Origin: a virus
Length of the DNA stretch: 33,802 bases
Direction: 5' to 3' (one strand)
IMG/VR virus record: IMGVR_UViG_3300021959_000192
Location: 1-33,802 of that record
This document shows, piece by piece, positions 21,401 to 27,673 of this stretch. The number at the start of each line of letters is the position of its first letter. Positions within the stretch are counted from its first letter, which is position 1. The translations under genes and the position numbers were made by a program. The notes below the pieces were generated by a model that was not told where the DNA came from, did no database searches, and saw only the letters and a program-made list of their open reading frames with translations.

Positions 21401-23006
21401 TGGCTGGTAAAGCTGCGTAAATATTTTCATTTTTAACAGTGTATTTACCTGAGTTATAACCACCATCAGCAGCAGGCATCCAAGTTCTAGAGTTAATTAT
21501 GTTTTCATTATATCTACCCTGACCACCTACAAAGCTTTGTCCATGCTCGTGGTTAAAGGCAGAAACGTGCCACTCAAAATCAGTGTGTTTAACTGTACCT
21601 ATGGAATATATAATTGGTGAATCTTCTTTTTTATATAGTAAATCAACCTCAACAACGTCTTCTGGTGTATTTATAGTTATAAAGTCCATCAAATCTACAG
21701 AGTGAATAGCGTTAACCATTGCTTTGTTTTTAGGATCTTTTATATCGTATATATCATCTTTACTGTGTAAAACGCTGCCATCAGCAGTTTTGTCAGTATT
21801 TTGTGTGTATTGAGGATTAAATACAGGTTCTGTAAAAGGGGCAAATGCGGAAAATTCTCCGTCCACGTATTTGTATCTGTAAGAAAATCTAGGGAATTGT
21901 TCTTCAAATAAATTTGGTTTTTTATTTGTTGTTTTTGTTTGTTCTTTGTAGTTTATTTTTACAGAAGGAGCTTTTAAAGGTTTTGGCTTTATGACTGTTA
22001 TGTGTTTTTCTTCTATATCTAACTTTGTGTTTTCAGCAAAAATAACATCTCCAACTTTAAAGTCTTTTTCAGTATAGCCGGACTTATATCTAAGATGTAG
22101 ACCGTTTTTATTATCATAAGCCCGAATCGTTTTACCACCTAAAAGCTCACCGTCTCTATAGTGCCTTGCTTTAAACTCGTATCCGCCACCTGAGTATCCT
22201 AATAAATTCCCAGTGCTTGAATCACCATTGGCATCAAAAGAATTTGAAGTCGCATTGTCGTTGGCTATTGAACCTGCTATGTTATTATTTGCATCTTTTA
22301 TGTTTCCGTAAGCATCTACAAAATTATTAAAATCAACACCAACGGCGGCTGCCAGCTTTCTTCTTTCGTATGTGGAATATTGCCCAATTTTAGGTCTTTT
22401 TTCTATAGAAGTGAATGGTGGGTGGTATTCTTTTAAAAAACCATAAGCACCATCACTAGGGTTTTTGAGGTTAAGGGTGTATTCCACAGCAATACCAGTA
22501 AAACTATTATTACCAAAACTTAATTGTGTGTGGGTATTTATATTTGCTGTCCCTTCTTTACATCTTTTTATGTTTATCTTTTTTGGTTCACCCTTATTGT
22601 CTGACCAAAATAATAAACCATCAATAATATTTATACCCGTTATTGTGTTTCCAAAAAACTTTAAAACAGCTTTATTAGTACCTCCTTTTTTATCTACTAA
22701 AACAGGCGAAGCTATATCGTGGTCAATATCATATTCTAATATTACGTCTTTATCATATTTAGATATAAACCAATATAGTTTGTTATTTTTTTCGTCAGCA
22801 ATACTACCAACACAGTTAAAGTCTGATCCAACTAAAGTATCCACTCTTTTGTTTCCAAGAATGTTTTGAACAGTACCAACATCAGACCCTTCAGACGTAG
22901 AAACCTCAACGTTTAAAGCGTGTCGGTATTGTCCGTTTGGTACTAGTCTTTCGTCAAGATCCTTATTCATTTTACCCCCGGTAAAATTATGTCTAACTTC
23001 TGGCAT
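12450..23006 (-). CDS. Giant nozzle-like tail protein with long inserted modules (3518 aa)
   Basis: The opening, HNFTGGKMNKDLDERLVPNG followed by a QYRHALNV turn, has the GG...R-x-x-P-G...Q/A-x-N pattern of phage nozzle or 'stabilization' proteins that form the short tail's propeller. A second core part, about residues 1500-1890 (NPTYGSIQKLF, DTDLIAFCEDKVL, YGISKNPESFA, YFTDKQRGAVLRLSKDGLTP), also looks like propeller blades. The last ~210 residues (KGWTSFKSFIPEGG near 3310, then EGKWFGYIRGK and FSVQGIGKIG) look like the closing part. Between and within these are long insertions with beta-sandwich-like modules ending in VIDNLQIKI (~2411), YVDKIICKKV (~2865), GVSEIYLTQ (~3072) and WIDDISMKRV (~3275). 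T7 gp12 has about 800 residues, so this is more than four times that length. It starts five bases after the connector gene. Host binding by the modules is inference. Confidence 0.85.
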   Translation of the reverse strand: MPEVRHNFTGGKMNKDLDERLVPNGQYRHALNVEVSTSEGSDVGTVQNILGNKRVDTLVGSDFNCVGSIADEKNNKLYWFISKYDKDVILEYDIDHDIASPVLVDKKGGTNKAVLKFFGNTITGINIIDGLLFWSDNKGEPKKINIKRCKEGTANINTHTQLSFGNNSFTGIAVEYTLNLKNPSDGAYGFLKEYHPPFTSIEKRPKIGQYSTYERRKLAAAVGVDFNNFVDAYGNIKDANNNIAGSIANDNATSNSFDANGDSSTGNLLGYSGGGYEFKARHYRDGELLGGKTIRAYDNKNGLHLRYKSGYTEKDFKVGDVIFAENTKLDIEEKHITVIKPKPLKAPSVKINYKEQTKTTNKKPNLFEEQFPRFSYRYKYVDGEFSAFAPFTEPVFNPQYTQNTDKTADGSVLHSKDDIYDIKDPKNKAMVNAIHSVDLMDFITINTPEDVVEVDLLYKKEDSPIIYSIGTVKHTDFEWHVSAFNHEHGQSFVGGQGRYNENIINSRTWMPAADGGYNSGKYTVKNENIYAALPANQLLRPWDNVPRKALAQEVSGSRIIYGNYLQNYTVGSTPKVFVDYTDRKKTVGSFDVKGLPSIKSQRNYQLGVIYCDEFGRETPVFTSNSAAVNIPWAENDGTKNASKSNQIIASVDSNFPAWVDSIKFFVKENSGEYYNLTMERAWTGKSTYELDNSEGHLWMSFPSSDRNKISKEDSIILKKKIGVGEEQISFENKFTVIDIQDEAPEAIKYELVNLGTSANDTNDILTVDGTYDKLFHYSNNRPDKMQDTICLDVSSWREGGGGFGDDIIPGGVDANTPPDNLYLSWFRNGGASSSKYHVTGGWNSGGTYVLKLNRDITEKDANIAHVDGTAIDSQNETHVHQDLVLQVEKKVAKDDENFSGQFFVKISKNHITSIVETGNELSNLDKFEVMADYGVWHWKDDHTNGTQNNTASGGWSFAFQGGAPYGLTNYSGDETHHDSTNNIQSAGGNNNNTNALGGTARLTDWHEMWENILGELDGKPRWFIDAMHMASGQSDESDYAKYNCVTWAGSTFNPSLPLSNDNLNKAWSYPPLKKWFTEVTENEIEVDGSEGNYFTNDDPASTVSTSNLLDSHENWLVYDESLDASGDVIGNVGLQIDGWVGVPQNVSRVNYPQTTTGNLKKAENHINGLEGLVTTNEYHTTGPRRWMSGFNGTEYGNGEDTRTYSSTGDETEKHFMHLSFFAPGKDLHDNTWHFDEPTLYGKNTWMDNLQGIWGGGVFTGTSKNQKFGDDDDDALKHFHLAMEGNYADGEDNDHQVYSTPPGPGSGFGYDLDYRELHERQWDPTFNSENDPENRIRDFIRNLHAGSKFRFNFKAPGGAGETPTLDDAVYTIKKVHVKKLYNHTSWRTPHNQFFYANGGYVWDDPSVAHDAYNSVEDMALIWLNNVKADGEHTTSMTDTLASAYGNTQQENFKKKIVDFGAAHNRRVCYIIELDKNPANSTSSMGNPLYPNGAGNTDTMSADLDADNYTHIEFLDPVQDVVLKDLSKFPAIWELSPKKQDVDLDIYYEASNNIPVRINKHTNELFAPKGCLVEMINPPNNQSYGDVRLVEWKDNIAILEPGFDRGFDGDEIDYSNIKFKFIRRDGSYTVANAGLQQLVTSTTGYKTNFVFKQNIGAKIQVGLAWYNCFSFGNGLESNRIQDGFNNMFIANGVKASTTVQETYEEEHRKHGIIYSGLYNSNSGINDLNQFIMAEKITKDLNPTYGSIQKLFSRDTDLIAFCEDKVLRILANKDAVFNADGNAQLTSNQNVLGQAVPFQGEYGISKNPESFAAESYRAYFTDKQRGAVLRLSKDGLTPISKAGMHDWFRDNLSKHTSLIGTYDSYKENYNITLANTYTENIIFNTFFRLGADSETLDVSVLSSVTGGAPVSGSDYNHTWQSANILTSNLYNFSGGSSNAIDQKFKHTVKVVNHPEIPEGHFQVALSGSGPIPTAVIATQQQVLEGYVPFVADDPDVPYSPAVYDTYDNLPTIEHGFGQTPIWYVHYTSGMTREFGGNAWYTQGLGMVAGSKFKRTFAPGNGFATTITESSTGSAPYLTNPCGITGITGWASGNNPSVEKTIHFPIGGGSLYLTQADLKKSSGTITKNSDTGYIAFDRPHPNVSHVIIEDIGRSNHANNFNINAEGGVNSDYYSSAYPNGTNAAADGVHHNSFYNGDELHIQVELRCYMTYETNGHQPFAHYGYNTISPYIQLLDSGVVIPSSKIVMNLTDSDSQASNPTGDNDSQYKYWQSQPGEFASQNMNDWTGDIASSSHSSINEGGYLVAATQATHPSTGYSGAAFTTPRSIPGNYPNGDKVHVKKFLGAAGVVFPNTSRMYKEEHVHSTTSSSEAWQEFQGDGAYDMVIGFSVKFRDGNQQSSDGSAISADIIEQKVIDNLQIKIGNNLGPHSSIYPSNVAIQNSSGTNTYTLQNNPLWEIKSVKAMKGFGITAPHTAFVDNTGTGNPGNAGTTVTYWDDPATTGVIENLTAAQLGAIYSGAAPDGNGNYIVNAAAINLWNQQNPNGTVFQQDAIPPATVPAFVEVLHSGETWQRANHNTGSNHNNWYNTMTANYFGNNRTAIPKDAYRTSQIDGTLTSTQVNWFEPGVDPSGQDPQEGNYGNSSSTNAIHSDSGYFSKTGLVDGDGNSFIPPIENSTGSLGTNGLGYHADCTKIHTDWVADYWVTYTNSNSSASYSQTFPLSAGEQLEVGKWYMVDIELNDEQHPGVYDANNMPTYFNNGGSVEVMGVCDTNDPMGVNLGESGGYGTTGNGTASSSGQGRHARCAPVFRTKYNTTTYDVTNNTTNTNDKWVLRTVFKLDSNSWVNTAPTKLDEITLRFYNWNQTTASRIYVDKIICKKVSYINGTGSATSWDRAIYGDTDHHLQINAFTESKLYYRQGMLCYDECKSGNNYLNGTSGWRESWWNQVFAAGKEITNTGSGWILNFKLAANPKTNAFNGRLGVKVTGPPGDPYNASLGATEFTGFLAQIEHEGDYKIKFNMTGTKDGDWSIEDDNGAYAAPFFKEYGDAGWSNTNQSAGVANSIGFYNSDTTPLSCGVSEIYLTQSETIFSGGQAGSWNFNGFDSTSEQFITWDRYWPDGMVGTDGVDGRIQFSNCPNFDSSFGNGNVMISANQYIDKVINRYEKYEISFNFKMEQYVDINGTLTPVTGTGMMHMYYFNGSGYGFRINDIGDGNSTNMNNANYTKTAVNDGAGNFMWWRVTKIVEIGADIAYSEYQDQNVEALRDTLVIRRDGSDPNDLTGWIDDISMKRVYDVEMTPGPDGIPGNDDDVPVYPETTLTFSEDVKGWTSFKSFIPEGGLSVSKKYFTLKDGYLYQHHKPLKLNEDNVHWDDCNYSDAENYNHFYDHLPVSQHNYSEIVAVINVEPNVVKTFKTINYEGSQAQVNNPGGAALANPKLVNQNNAIAWALNDHTTGSYPNVDGWKCVDMKTDMDDGVLLDFIKKEGKWFGYIRGKQITGKLDASKFSVQGIGKIGSINNISPTSTEGDPY

Positions 23007-23011
23007 ACTTA

Positions 23012-24505
23012 TTAATGTTTTATTTGTTTCGACTTACCTCTTAAAACTTGAGTAAGTTCTTCTAACTTGATACTAGACAACCTTAATTTTGCTTGTCTAA
23101 TTGCCGCAAACTTCTCTTTCTTAAACCTAGGTACTAACTGCTGGCCATAAGAAGACGTAGATATTATAGCATGAGAAATATACTTATACATAGCTTCTTC
23201 AGCAAATTTATGAACTTGCATTTCCGAATCCGTACCAAGGCTATCACTTATATAATCTAAGATCACAGTTTTTCCTGAAATATTAGATGAAAAATGTATT
23301 CTTCCTAATCTAGGATCTATATAAAACGATCCATTAGCTTGCGCATGTTGAGGATCTAACCCATATCTTGATCCGTCCGCTGGCCAATAAGTATCATCTT
23401 GATAATCGTCTTGGTTTTCAGATGGAGTACCCGCTTTGTAGCTGTTCCAAGTAGAAGACTCTGTTTCGTTACCAACCGCTGGTTGTAGTTTTGTGCTAGC
23501 ATAACTATTGGTCACAGATACATTATCTATAATGTTAGTTTTTGTTAACGTATCATTTACACCTGAAAATTCTTGATAAGATACAATTAAAACATAAACT
23601 TGATTATATGCTTTAACGTCTACCTTCAGTAATTCTTTCGAAACTCCCGTGCCATCACTTGATCTCCACTCTATATAACTACCAACACCGTCAGGTGCTG
23701 TAAGATTAAAGGTTTCTGGTAAATGATTAACACCTGAAGAAGAATATATTTGGCTGTTTAAGTTTTTAGTGTTTGAAAAGTTTGAAACCGTAGTCAATCC
23801 AAACCTTAAAACACCAGGACCATTTGTCATATCTACAGCGGTTCCAGTGGCAGATATATCTACGTAATCTTGATCGCTAACGTCTATTTGCTGCCAACAA
23901 GCCATAGCATGACCCCAACCGCTAGTGTCACCATGACTAGTTCTAGTTCTATGAAAAAAAGCTAACTCTTCGTTTGCCGCTGTGTAATTTGCATAGATTT
24001 CCGTAAAGTTACCAATTTGTGGAATGGAATTTCTATACCAAGGTGCGGCTGGTTTATTACCAGCGTTAGTAGGCGCTGTCCAATCACCATTAACAACTAG
24101 CTCTAGTTCTTCAGGAAAAGAATACTCACCATCGTCCTCCTGCATTACTTGAAATGGGTTGCTAGTAGAGTTTGTTGGGTATAAAGGATGTTTTATTCCA
24201 GCTGAATCCGCCCAAGATAATTTTGTGTAATTCACATAATCATGAGGAAGTGGCATAACCAATGTTGGTGGTAAGGCTATTTGCTGGGATTTAACGGATT
24301 TAAAAGTGTCAAAAGAAAGTTCTTGTAAAGCTCTTTGAGCGTGGAAAGCAACATCAATTCTACTTGCTTTGGGTATTATTTTATTCTCACCAACATAAAC
24401 AAACATAAATTGGTTTATAATATCTTTTAAAGATGTAAATTGATAATTACCATAATCATTGCCTTGATAATATTCCTTGTGAGTTTGGCCGTCTAATAAT
24501 CCCAT
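23012..24505 (-). CDS. Head-tail connector/adaptor-type protein with inserted jelly-roll-like domain (497 aa)
   Basis: The N-terminal part (about 20-130) is helical, with SRIDVAFHAQRALQELSFDT and then a PLPHDYVNYTKLSWAD segment. The C-terminal part (about 345-497) carries YWPADGSRYGLDPQHAQANG, GRIHFSSNISGKTVILDYIS and a Lys/Arg-rich helix ending LEELTQVLRGKSKQIKH. These two parts resemble connector proteins I recall from uncultured marine phages. Between them lies a beta-rich insert of about 200 residues, described separately. The gene starts three bases after the stop of the 227-residue gene and ends five bases before the nozzle-like gene, which places it where T7 gp11 or a crAss-type ring protein would lie. 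An adaptor or ring role is inferred from order and size. Confidence 0.75.
   Translation of the reverse strand: MGLLDGQTHKEYYQGNDYGNYQFTSLKDIINQFMFVYVGENKIIPKASRIDVAFHAQRALQELSFDTFKSVKSQQIALPPTLVMPLPHDYVNYTKLSWADSAGIKHPLYPTNSTSNPFQVMQEDDGEYSFPEELELVVNGDWTAPTNAGNKPAAPWYRNSIPQIGNFTEIYANYTAANEELAFFHRTRTSHGDTSGWGHAMACWQQIDVSDQDYVDISATGTAVDMTNGPGVLRFGLTTVSNFSNTKNLNSQIYSSSGVNHLPETFNLTAPDGVGSYIEWRSSDGTGVSKELLKVDVKAYNQVYVLIVSYQEFSGVNDTLTKTNIIDNVSVTNSYASTKLQPAVGNETESSTWNSYKAGTPSENQDDYQDDTYWPADGSRYGLDPQHAQANGSFYIDPRLGRIHFSSNISGKTVILDYISDSLGTDSEMQVHKFAEEAMYKYISHAIISTSSYGQQLVPRFKKEKFAAIRQAKLRLSSIKLEELTQVLRGKSKQIKH
23498..24109 (-). other. Inserted carbohydrate-binding-module-like jelly roll in the connector
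   Basis: About residues 133-336 of the 497-residue protein. The segment opens ELELVVNGDWTAP and closes TNIIDNVSVTNS, the two ends typical of CBM4/9-like jelly rolls (a 'NGDF...W' start and an 'I-D-D/N-V/I-S/T-V' last strand). Alternating strands lie between them. Flanking text joins as a continuous connector if this piece is left out. Sugar binding is inferred, not shown. Confidence 0.5.
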
Positions 24506-24508
24506 TTA

Positions 24509-25192
24509 TTATTGTTTTTCTTGTTGTGTTTTTTTCATCTCTTCTTGAGAGGCTATTTGAACTAAAGCTGGATCTTTTATGTTTATGCCCGCTAATTGTA
24601 ATATTTTTATTACAAGTAATGCTTCTTCTGAGGAGTGTAATTCAAAATCCTGAAATCCAGGAACTAAATCGTCAAACATAGCGGATTCACCGACTATTAC
24701 ATACGTCCAGTTAGGTGGTATAGGGTTTCTTGTTAATATAACATTGTAAGTGCTATTAATAGGCGGATTAGAAGCCATAGTATAAAATGTGTTATTATAT
24801 ACGTAGTAGGATGGCGCTAGAGAGTTTCGTAAAAAAGGAGCAGCTTTAATACTCATCACCTCATCTCTGTTAATTCTTTGAAGTATAGTTCTTTCTTCTC
24901 CCGGTAAATCGATATATGCATCATCAATTTTATATGTATTCAAAGGAAGTGTAGTTCCATGCGAAACGACTATATTCCCGGATTCAAACGGCTGAATTTT
25001 ATGATTTATTAATCCAACTATGTCACTACCAGCTCTTCTTTCAAATTGCTCTAAATCATAAAAATACTGCCTAAAAATATCTTTTTGTGCATGATCAGCA
25101 AACAAGTTGAACTCTTGGGGTGTTATATAACCTCTCTGTTCTTTGTTAGCTATCGCTAAAACTTTTTGATAAACATCATCTACTCTTACCAT
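24509..25192 (-). CDS. Connector-type virion protein (227 aa)
   Basis: No named family recognised. The N-terminal third is helical (VDDVYQKVLAIANKEQRGYI, then QEFNLFADHAQKDIFRQYFY), followed by a beta-rich middle (IQPFESGNIVVSHGTTLPLN, YKIDDAYIDLPG) and a C-terminal helix with a Gln/Lys tail. The pattern of helices followed by a beta domain fits a head-completion or adaptor protein of podoviruses, and I recall similar proteins beside connector genes in uncultured marine phages. It lies downstream of a structured 61-base intergenic region and three bases before the 497-residue connector, suggesting that the two act together at the portal. Which of them is the true adaptor cannot be decided from sequence alone. 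Confidence 0.75.
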   Translation of the reverse strand: MVRVDDVYQKVLAIANKEQRGYITPQEFNLFADHAQKDIFRQYFYDLEQFERRAGSDIVGLINHKIQPFESGNIVVSHGTTLPLNTYKIDDAYIDLPGEERTILQRINRDEVMSIKAAPFLRNSLAPSYYVYNNTFYTMASNPPINSTYNVILTRNPIPPNWTYVIVGESAMFDDLVPGFQDFELHSSEEALLVIKILQLAGINIKDPALVQIASQEEMKKTQQEKQ

Positions 25193-25207
25193 AATTTCTT
25201 TTTAATT

Positions 25208-25247
25208 TGTAGTTTACGATCGCCCCCGTAGAGCGACCGCATCTACA
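25208..25247 (-). promoter_or_regulatory. Structured RNA hairpin in a 61-base intergenic region
   Basis: In the transcribed minus strand, arms TGTAG and CTACA form an outer 5-bp stem. A 1x2 internal loop leads to a 9-bp inner stem (TGCGGTCGC with GCGATCGTA, two G-U pairs) closed by a 9-base loop. The two G-U pairs would be A-C mismatches on the other strand, so the fold favours the transcript. It is much more GC-rich than its surroundings. No U-tract follows, so it is not a simple terminator; a processing, stability or protein-binding site is possible. Confidence 0.6.
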
Positions 25248-25253
25248 GTTAGA

Positions 25254-26102
25254 TTAATTTAATCTTTTTTCAATATTGGAGTAAATCTCCATTCCTTCAT
25301 CAGTTTTAAACCAAGCGGCTAAAGCTGAATAAGGGTGTTCATCAAACGGAACATTCATTAACTTTCTATCATTAGAACCCCATGAGAAAGTTCTTTGATC
25401 AGAAGATAATTTTAATATCCCCATTTCAGTTGCTTTAATACCAAAGTTTCTAAGCACGACGTTGTCATCATTTGCTAACTCTAAGAACAACTCTGGGTTG
25501 GCCCTAGCATACAACAGCACATCTCTTTTAAGCTCCTTAGAACTCATCTCTGATACCTTAGAGCCTAACTCTACACGCATAACAGCTTCTGCTAAATCAA
25601 CATCCATCTGCCTAGCCATTATCATTGCATCTAGCTCTACGTTTAAAAACTCTAAATCATTTATTGCTTGTTTCTTTTCAGAAACCTCAAACCAAGACTT
25701 ACCGCTTTGTGGGTGGTATTTAGATAACATTTTTTGAAGAGTAACTTTGTTTTTAGGAACACTAAGTATTCCGTTTCTAAAAATAATTCTTCCTCTAAGA
25801 ACATCTCCTTTCATCTCATCTACGAAGACTGTTTTTTGATTTTCAGCATACATTATTTCTCTTTCGTAACCTAGATTTTCGTCAAACCAATATAAACCTT
25901 TGCTTTTAAACCAGTGCGAAAGCGGTTGCTTGTTGCCCGACAACCTGTAAATTCTATCTTTAATTTCCCAGTTATTAATAGTTTTATTAACTGGATCTTT
26001 TCTTTTTGGTTTTGGTATTTCCATAACCGGTGTTTCAACTTCTTCGAAGTCTTTTTCTATTAAAGGCTCTACAGCCTTTTCTGTTTTTTGTTTTTTTGCC
26101 AT
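25254..26102 (-). CDS. Virion-module protein of unknown function (282 aa)
   Basis: No catalytic motif is recognised. The first ~35 residues are Lys/Glu/Pro-rich and probably disordered. About 45-130 looks beta-rich (KSKGLYWFDENLGYEREIMY, VLRGRIIFRNGILSVPKNKV). About 145-230 is helical (DLEFLNVELDAMIMARQMDV and LKRDVLLYARANPELFLELA), and the end reads PYSALAAWFKTDEGMEIYSN. I recall similar proteins next to capsid genes in uncultured marine phages, with no assigned job. The gene follows the terminator behind the capsid gene, and its start is preceded by an AT-only stretch. Head completion or capsid decoration is possible from position only. Confidence 0.75.
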   Translation of the reverse strand: MAKKQKTEKAVEPLIEKDFEEVETPVMEIPKPKRKDPVNKTINNWEIKDRIYRLSGNKQPLSHWFKSKGLYWFDENLGYEREIMYAENQKTVFVDEMKGDVLRGRIIFRNGILSVPKNKVTLQKMLSKYHPQSGKSWFEVSEKKQAINDLEFLNVELDAMIMARQMDVDLAEAVMRVELGSKVSEMSSKELKRDVLLYARANPELFLELANDDNVVLRNFGIKATEMGILKLSSDQRTFSWGSNDRKLMNVPFDEHPYSALAAWFKTDEGMEIYSNIEKRLN

Positions 26103-26120
26103 AATATAATATAATATAAA

Positions 26121-26163
26121 TTAAAAAAAATAAAGGGACTGGGAAATCAATCCCAGTCTCTTT
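26121..26163 (-). terminator. Rho-independent terminator after the major capsid gene
   Basis: Read on the minus strand, arm AAAGAGACTGGG, an 8-base loop and arm CCCAGTCCCTTT form a 12-position stem with one A-C mismatch. The hairpin is followed by A and eight consecutive T. It lies 15 bases after the capsid gene stop at 26178-26180 and 19 bases before the start codon of the next gene, so it can set capsid transcript levels above those of the tail genes. Confidence 0.85.
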
Positions 26164-26177
26164 AAAATAATAAGTGC

Positions 26178-27653
26178 TTATGAAGTAGCTCCTTTGAATA
26201 ATACAAAGTTGTTAGCACCTTGAGTAACTAAACATCTTTCAGAAAGCATATGCATTTCCATTGCATCTAAATCAGAAGTAACAGCTCCAACTGAACCAGT
26301 AGTCCAAGATTTCATCTTTCTACTTTCTAAGTTAGAAGCTCTATATCTTACATGTAAGAAAGGTCTCTTTAGGTTTTTACCTAAATTTTGGTCATAAACT
26401 GAAGAAACTCCCGCAGGAATCAATACCCCACGTATTGCATTAGTTGCATCAGTACTGTTGATTAAACCTCTAGTAGAAGCATCATTTAAGTATTTGAAAT
26501 CAGATTTGTAGAAGTCATAAGAACCTCTTCTGAAACCAGTAAAACCTAAGTTAATAGCCATATCTTCAGAATTGTTGAATACTCCGTAAGAAGTACCACC
26601 AGAACCGTAAGAGTTTTGAGCAGCTAAGATATCATCTAACTGCAAGCTAGTAGTTCTATCTAAAAACATCATGTTCTCCTCAATAGCACCATTAGCATCA
26701 AGCTCAGCTATTAACTCATCGTAATCTGCCATAGCAGTCATTGCGTTAGCAACATTACCTCTAGTTTCTAAAGCATCAAATAAACCTTCAGTACCTGATA
26801 TCTTACCACCATTGTGACCACCACTTGTAGTACCAGCCGCAGCCGCATCAACAGATTCTAACATTGCCATCTCTAAGTAATCAGCGAAACGAGCTTTAGT
26901 GTCACCAGCAGCTTTTAAGTACCACATATAACCATTTTGTCCGTCTTCACCAGAAACTTCAACCCAACCAATTTGAGAAGCATCAGAACCTGAAACCTCA
27001 TACTTATCTTTTAAGATAATTGGCTTGTTAGTTCTAGTTTGAAAAGATGGTGCGTTAGCACCAGCTCTACCCTCAACACCTTTTGCGTATTCAGAACCGT
27101 AAACTAATACAGATACATCACCAGCAGCTAAAGAGCTAGAAGCAATGTTTGCACCGTCATAACGTTCCCAAGTAACTTTACCAGAGTTAGCTGCAGTTGA
27201 ACCATCAACAGCTCCTACAGCAGTAACGTAACCTCTTGCAGTTGCATCGGCGTCTGATACTAAAATCATGTCACCCGGTCTAATACCATGAAGTATAGCC
27301 GAAGTTGTACTTGTTACTGATTTACCATCAGCATCTTGAGTACCAGCGTCAAAAGTTAATGTTCCAGTTGTTGAGGATGCCGTTAAAGCAACAGCTTTAT
27401 ACGATAAGTGTAATCTACCTTGCTCTGACCATACTACTTGATCAGAAGACATAGCTTCTTCAGCACCTACTTGTGCTAAGAAACCTGAAATTGTTCTATT
27501 ACCAAATACTTCAGCTTCCGCTTCCATAAGATCTGGTAAATATTGTTGCGCCCATCCATTTCCATCAGCAGTAAAGTCGATGTAGTTAGTCGCAAGTGTT
27601 TGTTTTAGTGGAGCCGCTGTATATCCAGCAGCCACCACGCCTGTAATTGCCAT
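26178..27653 (-). CDS. Major capsid protein (491 aa)
   Basis: Order after portal and scaffold, length and composition (Ala/Gly/Ser-rich, few Cys) point to the main shell protein. A helical region near residues 30-75 (AQQYLPDLMEAEAEVFGN) is followed by a beta-rich insertion-like part at about 90-200, then a helical segment (TKARFADYLEMAMLESVDA). The C-terminal part (about 400-491) reads RPFLHVRYRASNLESRKMKS, followed by SERCLVTQGANNFVLFKG, which I recall from capsid proteins of uncultured marine phages. An HK97-type fold is expected for the family but not provable here. The start has an AAATTAATTATGG context without Shine-Dalgarno. A terminator follows directly, as does T7's terminator after gene 10. 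Confidence 0.85.
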   Translation of the reverse strand: MAITGVVAAGYTAAPLKQTLATNYIDFTADGNGWAQQYLPDLMEAEAEVFGNRTISGFLAQVGAEEAMSSDQVVWSEQGRLHLSYKAVALTASSTTGTLTFDAGTQDADGKSVTSTTSAILHGIRPGDMILVSDADATARGYVTAVGAVDGSTAANSGKVTWERYDGANIASSSLAAGDVSVLVYGSEYAKGVEGRAGANAPSFQTRTNKPIILKDKYEVSGSDASQIGWVEVSGEDGQNGYMWYLKAAGDTKARFADYLEMAMLESVDAAAAGTTSGGHNGGKISGTEGLFDALETRGNVANAMTAMADYDELIAELDANGAIEENMMFLDRTTSLQLDDILAAQNSYGSGGTSYGVFNNSEDMAINLGFTGFRRGSYDFYKSDFKYLNDASTRGLINSTDATNAIRGVLIPAGVSSVYDQNLGKNLKRPFLHVRYRASNLESRKMKSWTTGSVGAVTSDLDAMEMHMLSERCLVTQGANNFVLFKGATS

Positions 27654-27673
27654 AATTAATTTTTTTTAAATTG

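Noticed and set aside
22465-22869. Plus-strand open frames, such as this one and those at 10267-10653 and 2003-2347
   Set aside because: All lie antisense to well-supported minus-strand genes, have low-complexity Ser/Phe/Leu-rich products, and have no recognisable domain or spacing to neighbours.
12450-23006. Diversity-generating retroelement target in the giant tail gene
   Set aside because: No reverse transcriptase, template repeat or paired variable repeat is visible in the window.
26103-26120. TATATTATAT block as a -10 promoter element
   Set aside because: It abuts the start codon, which would leave no leader, and no upstream partner or Bacteroidota TAnnTTTG box is seen.
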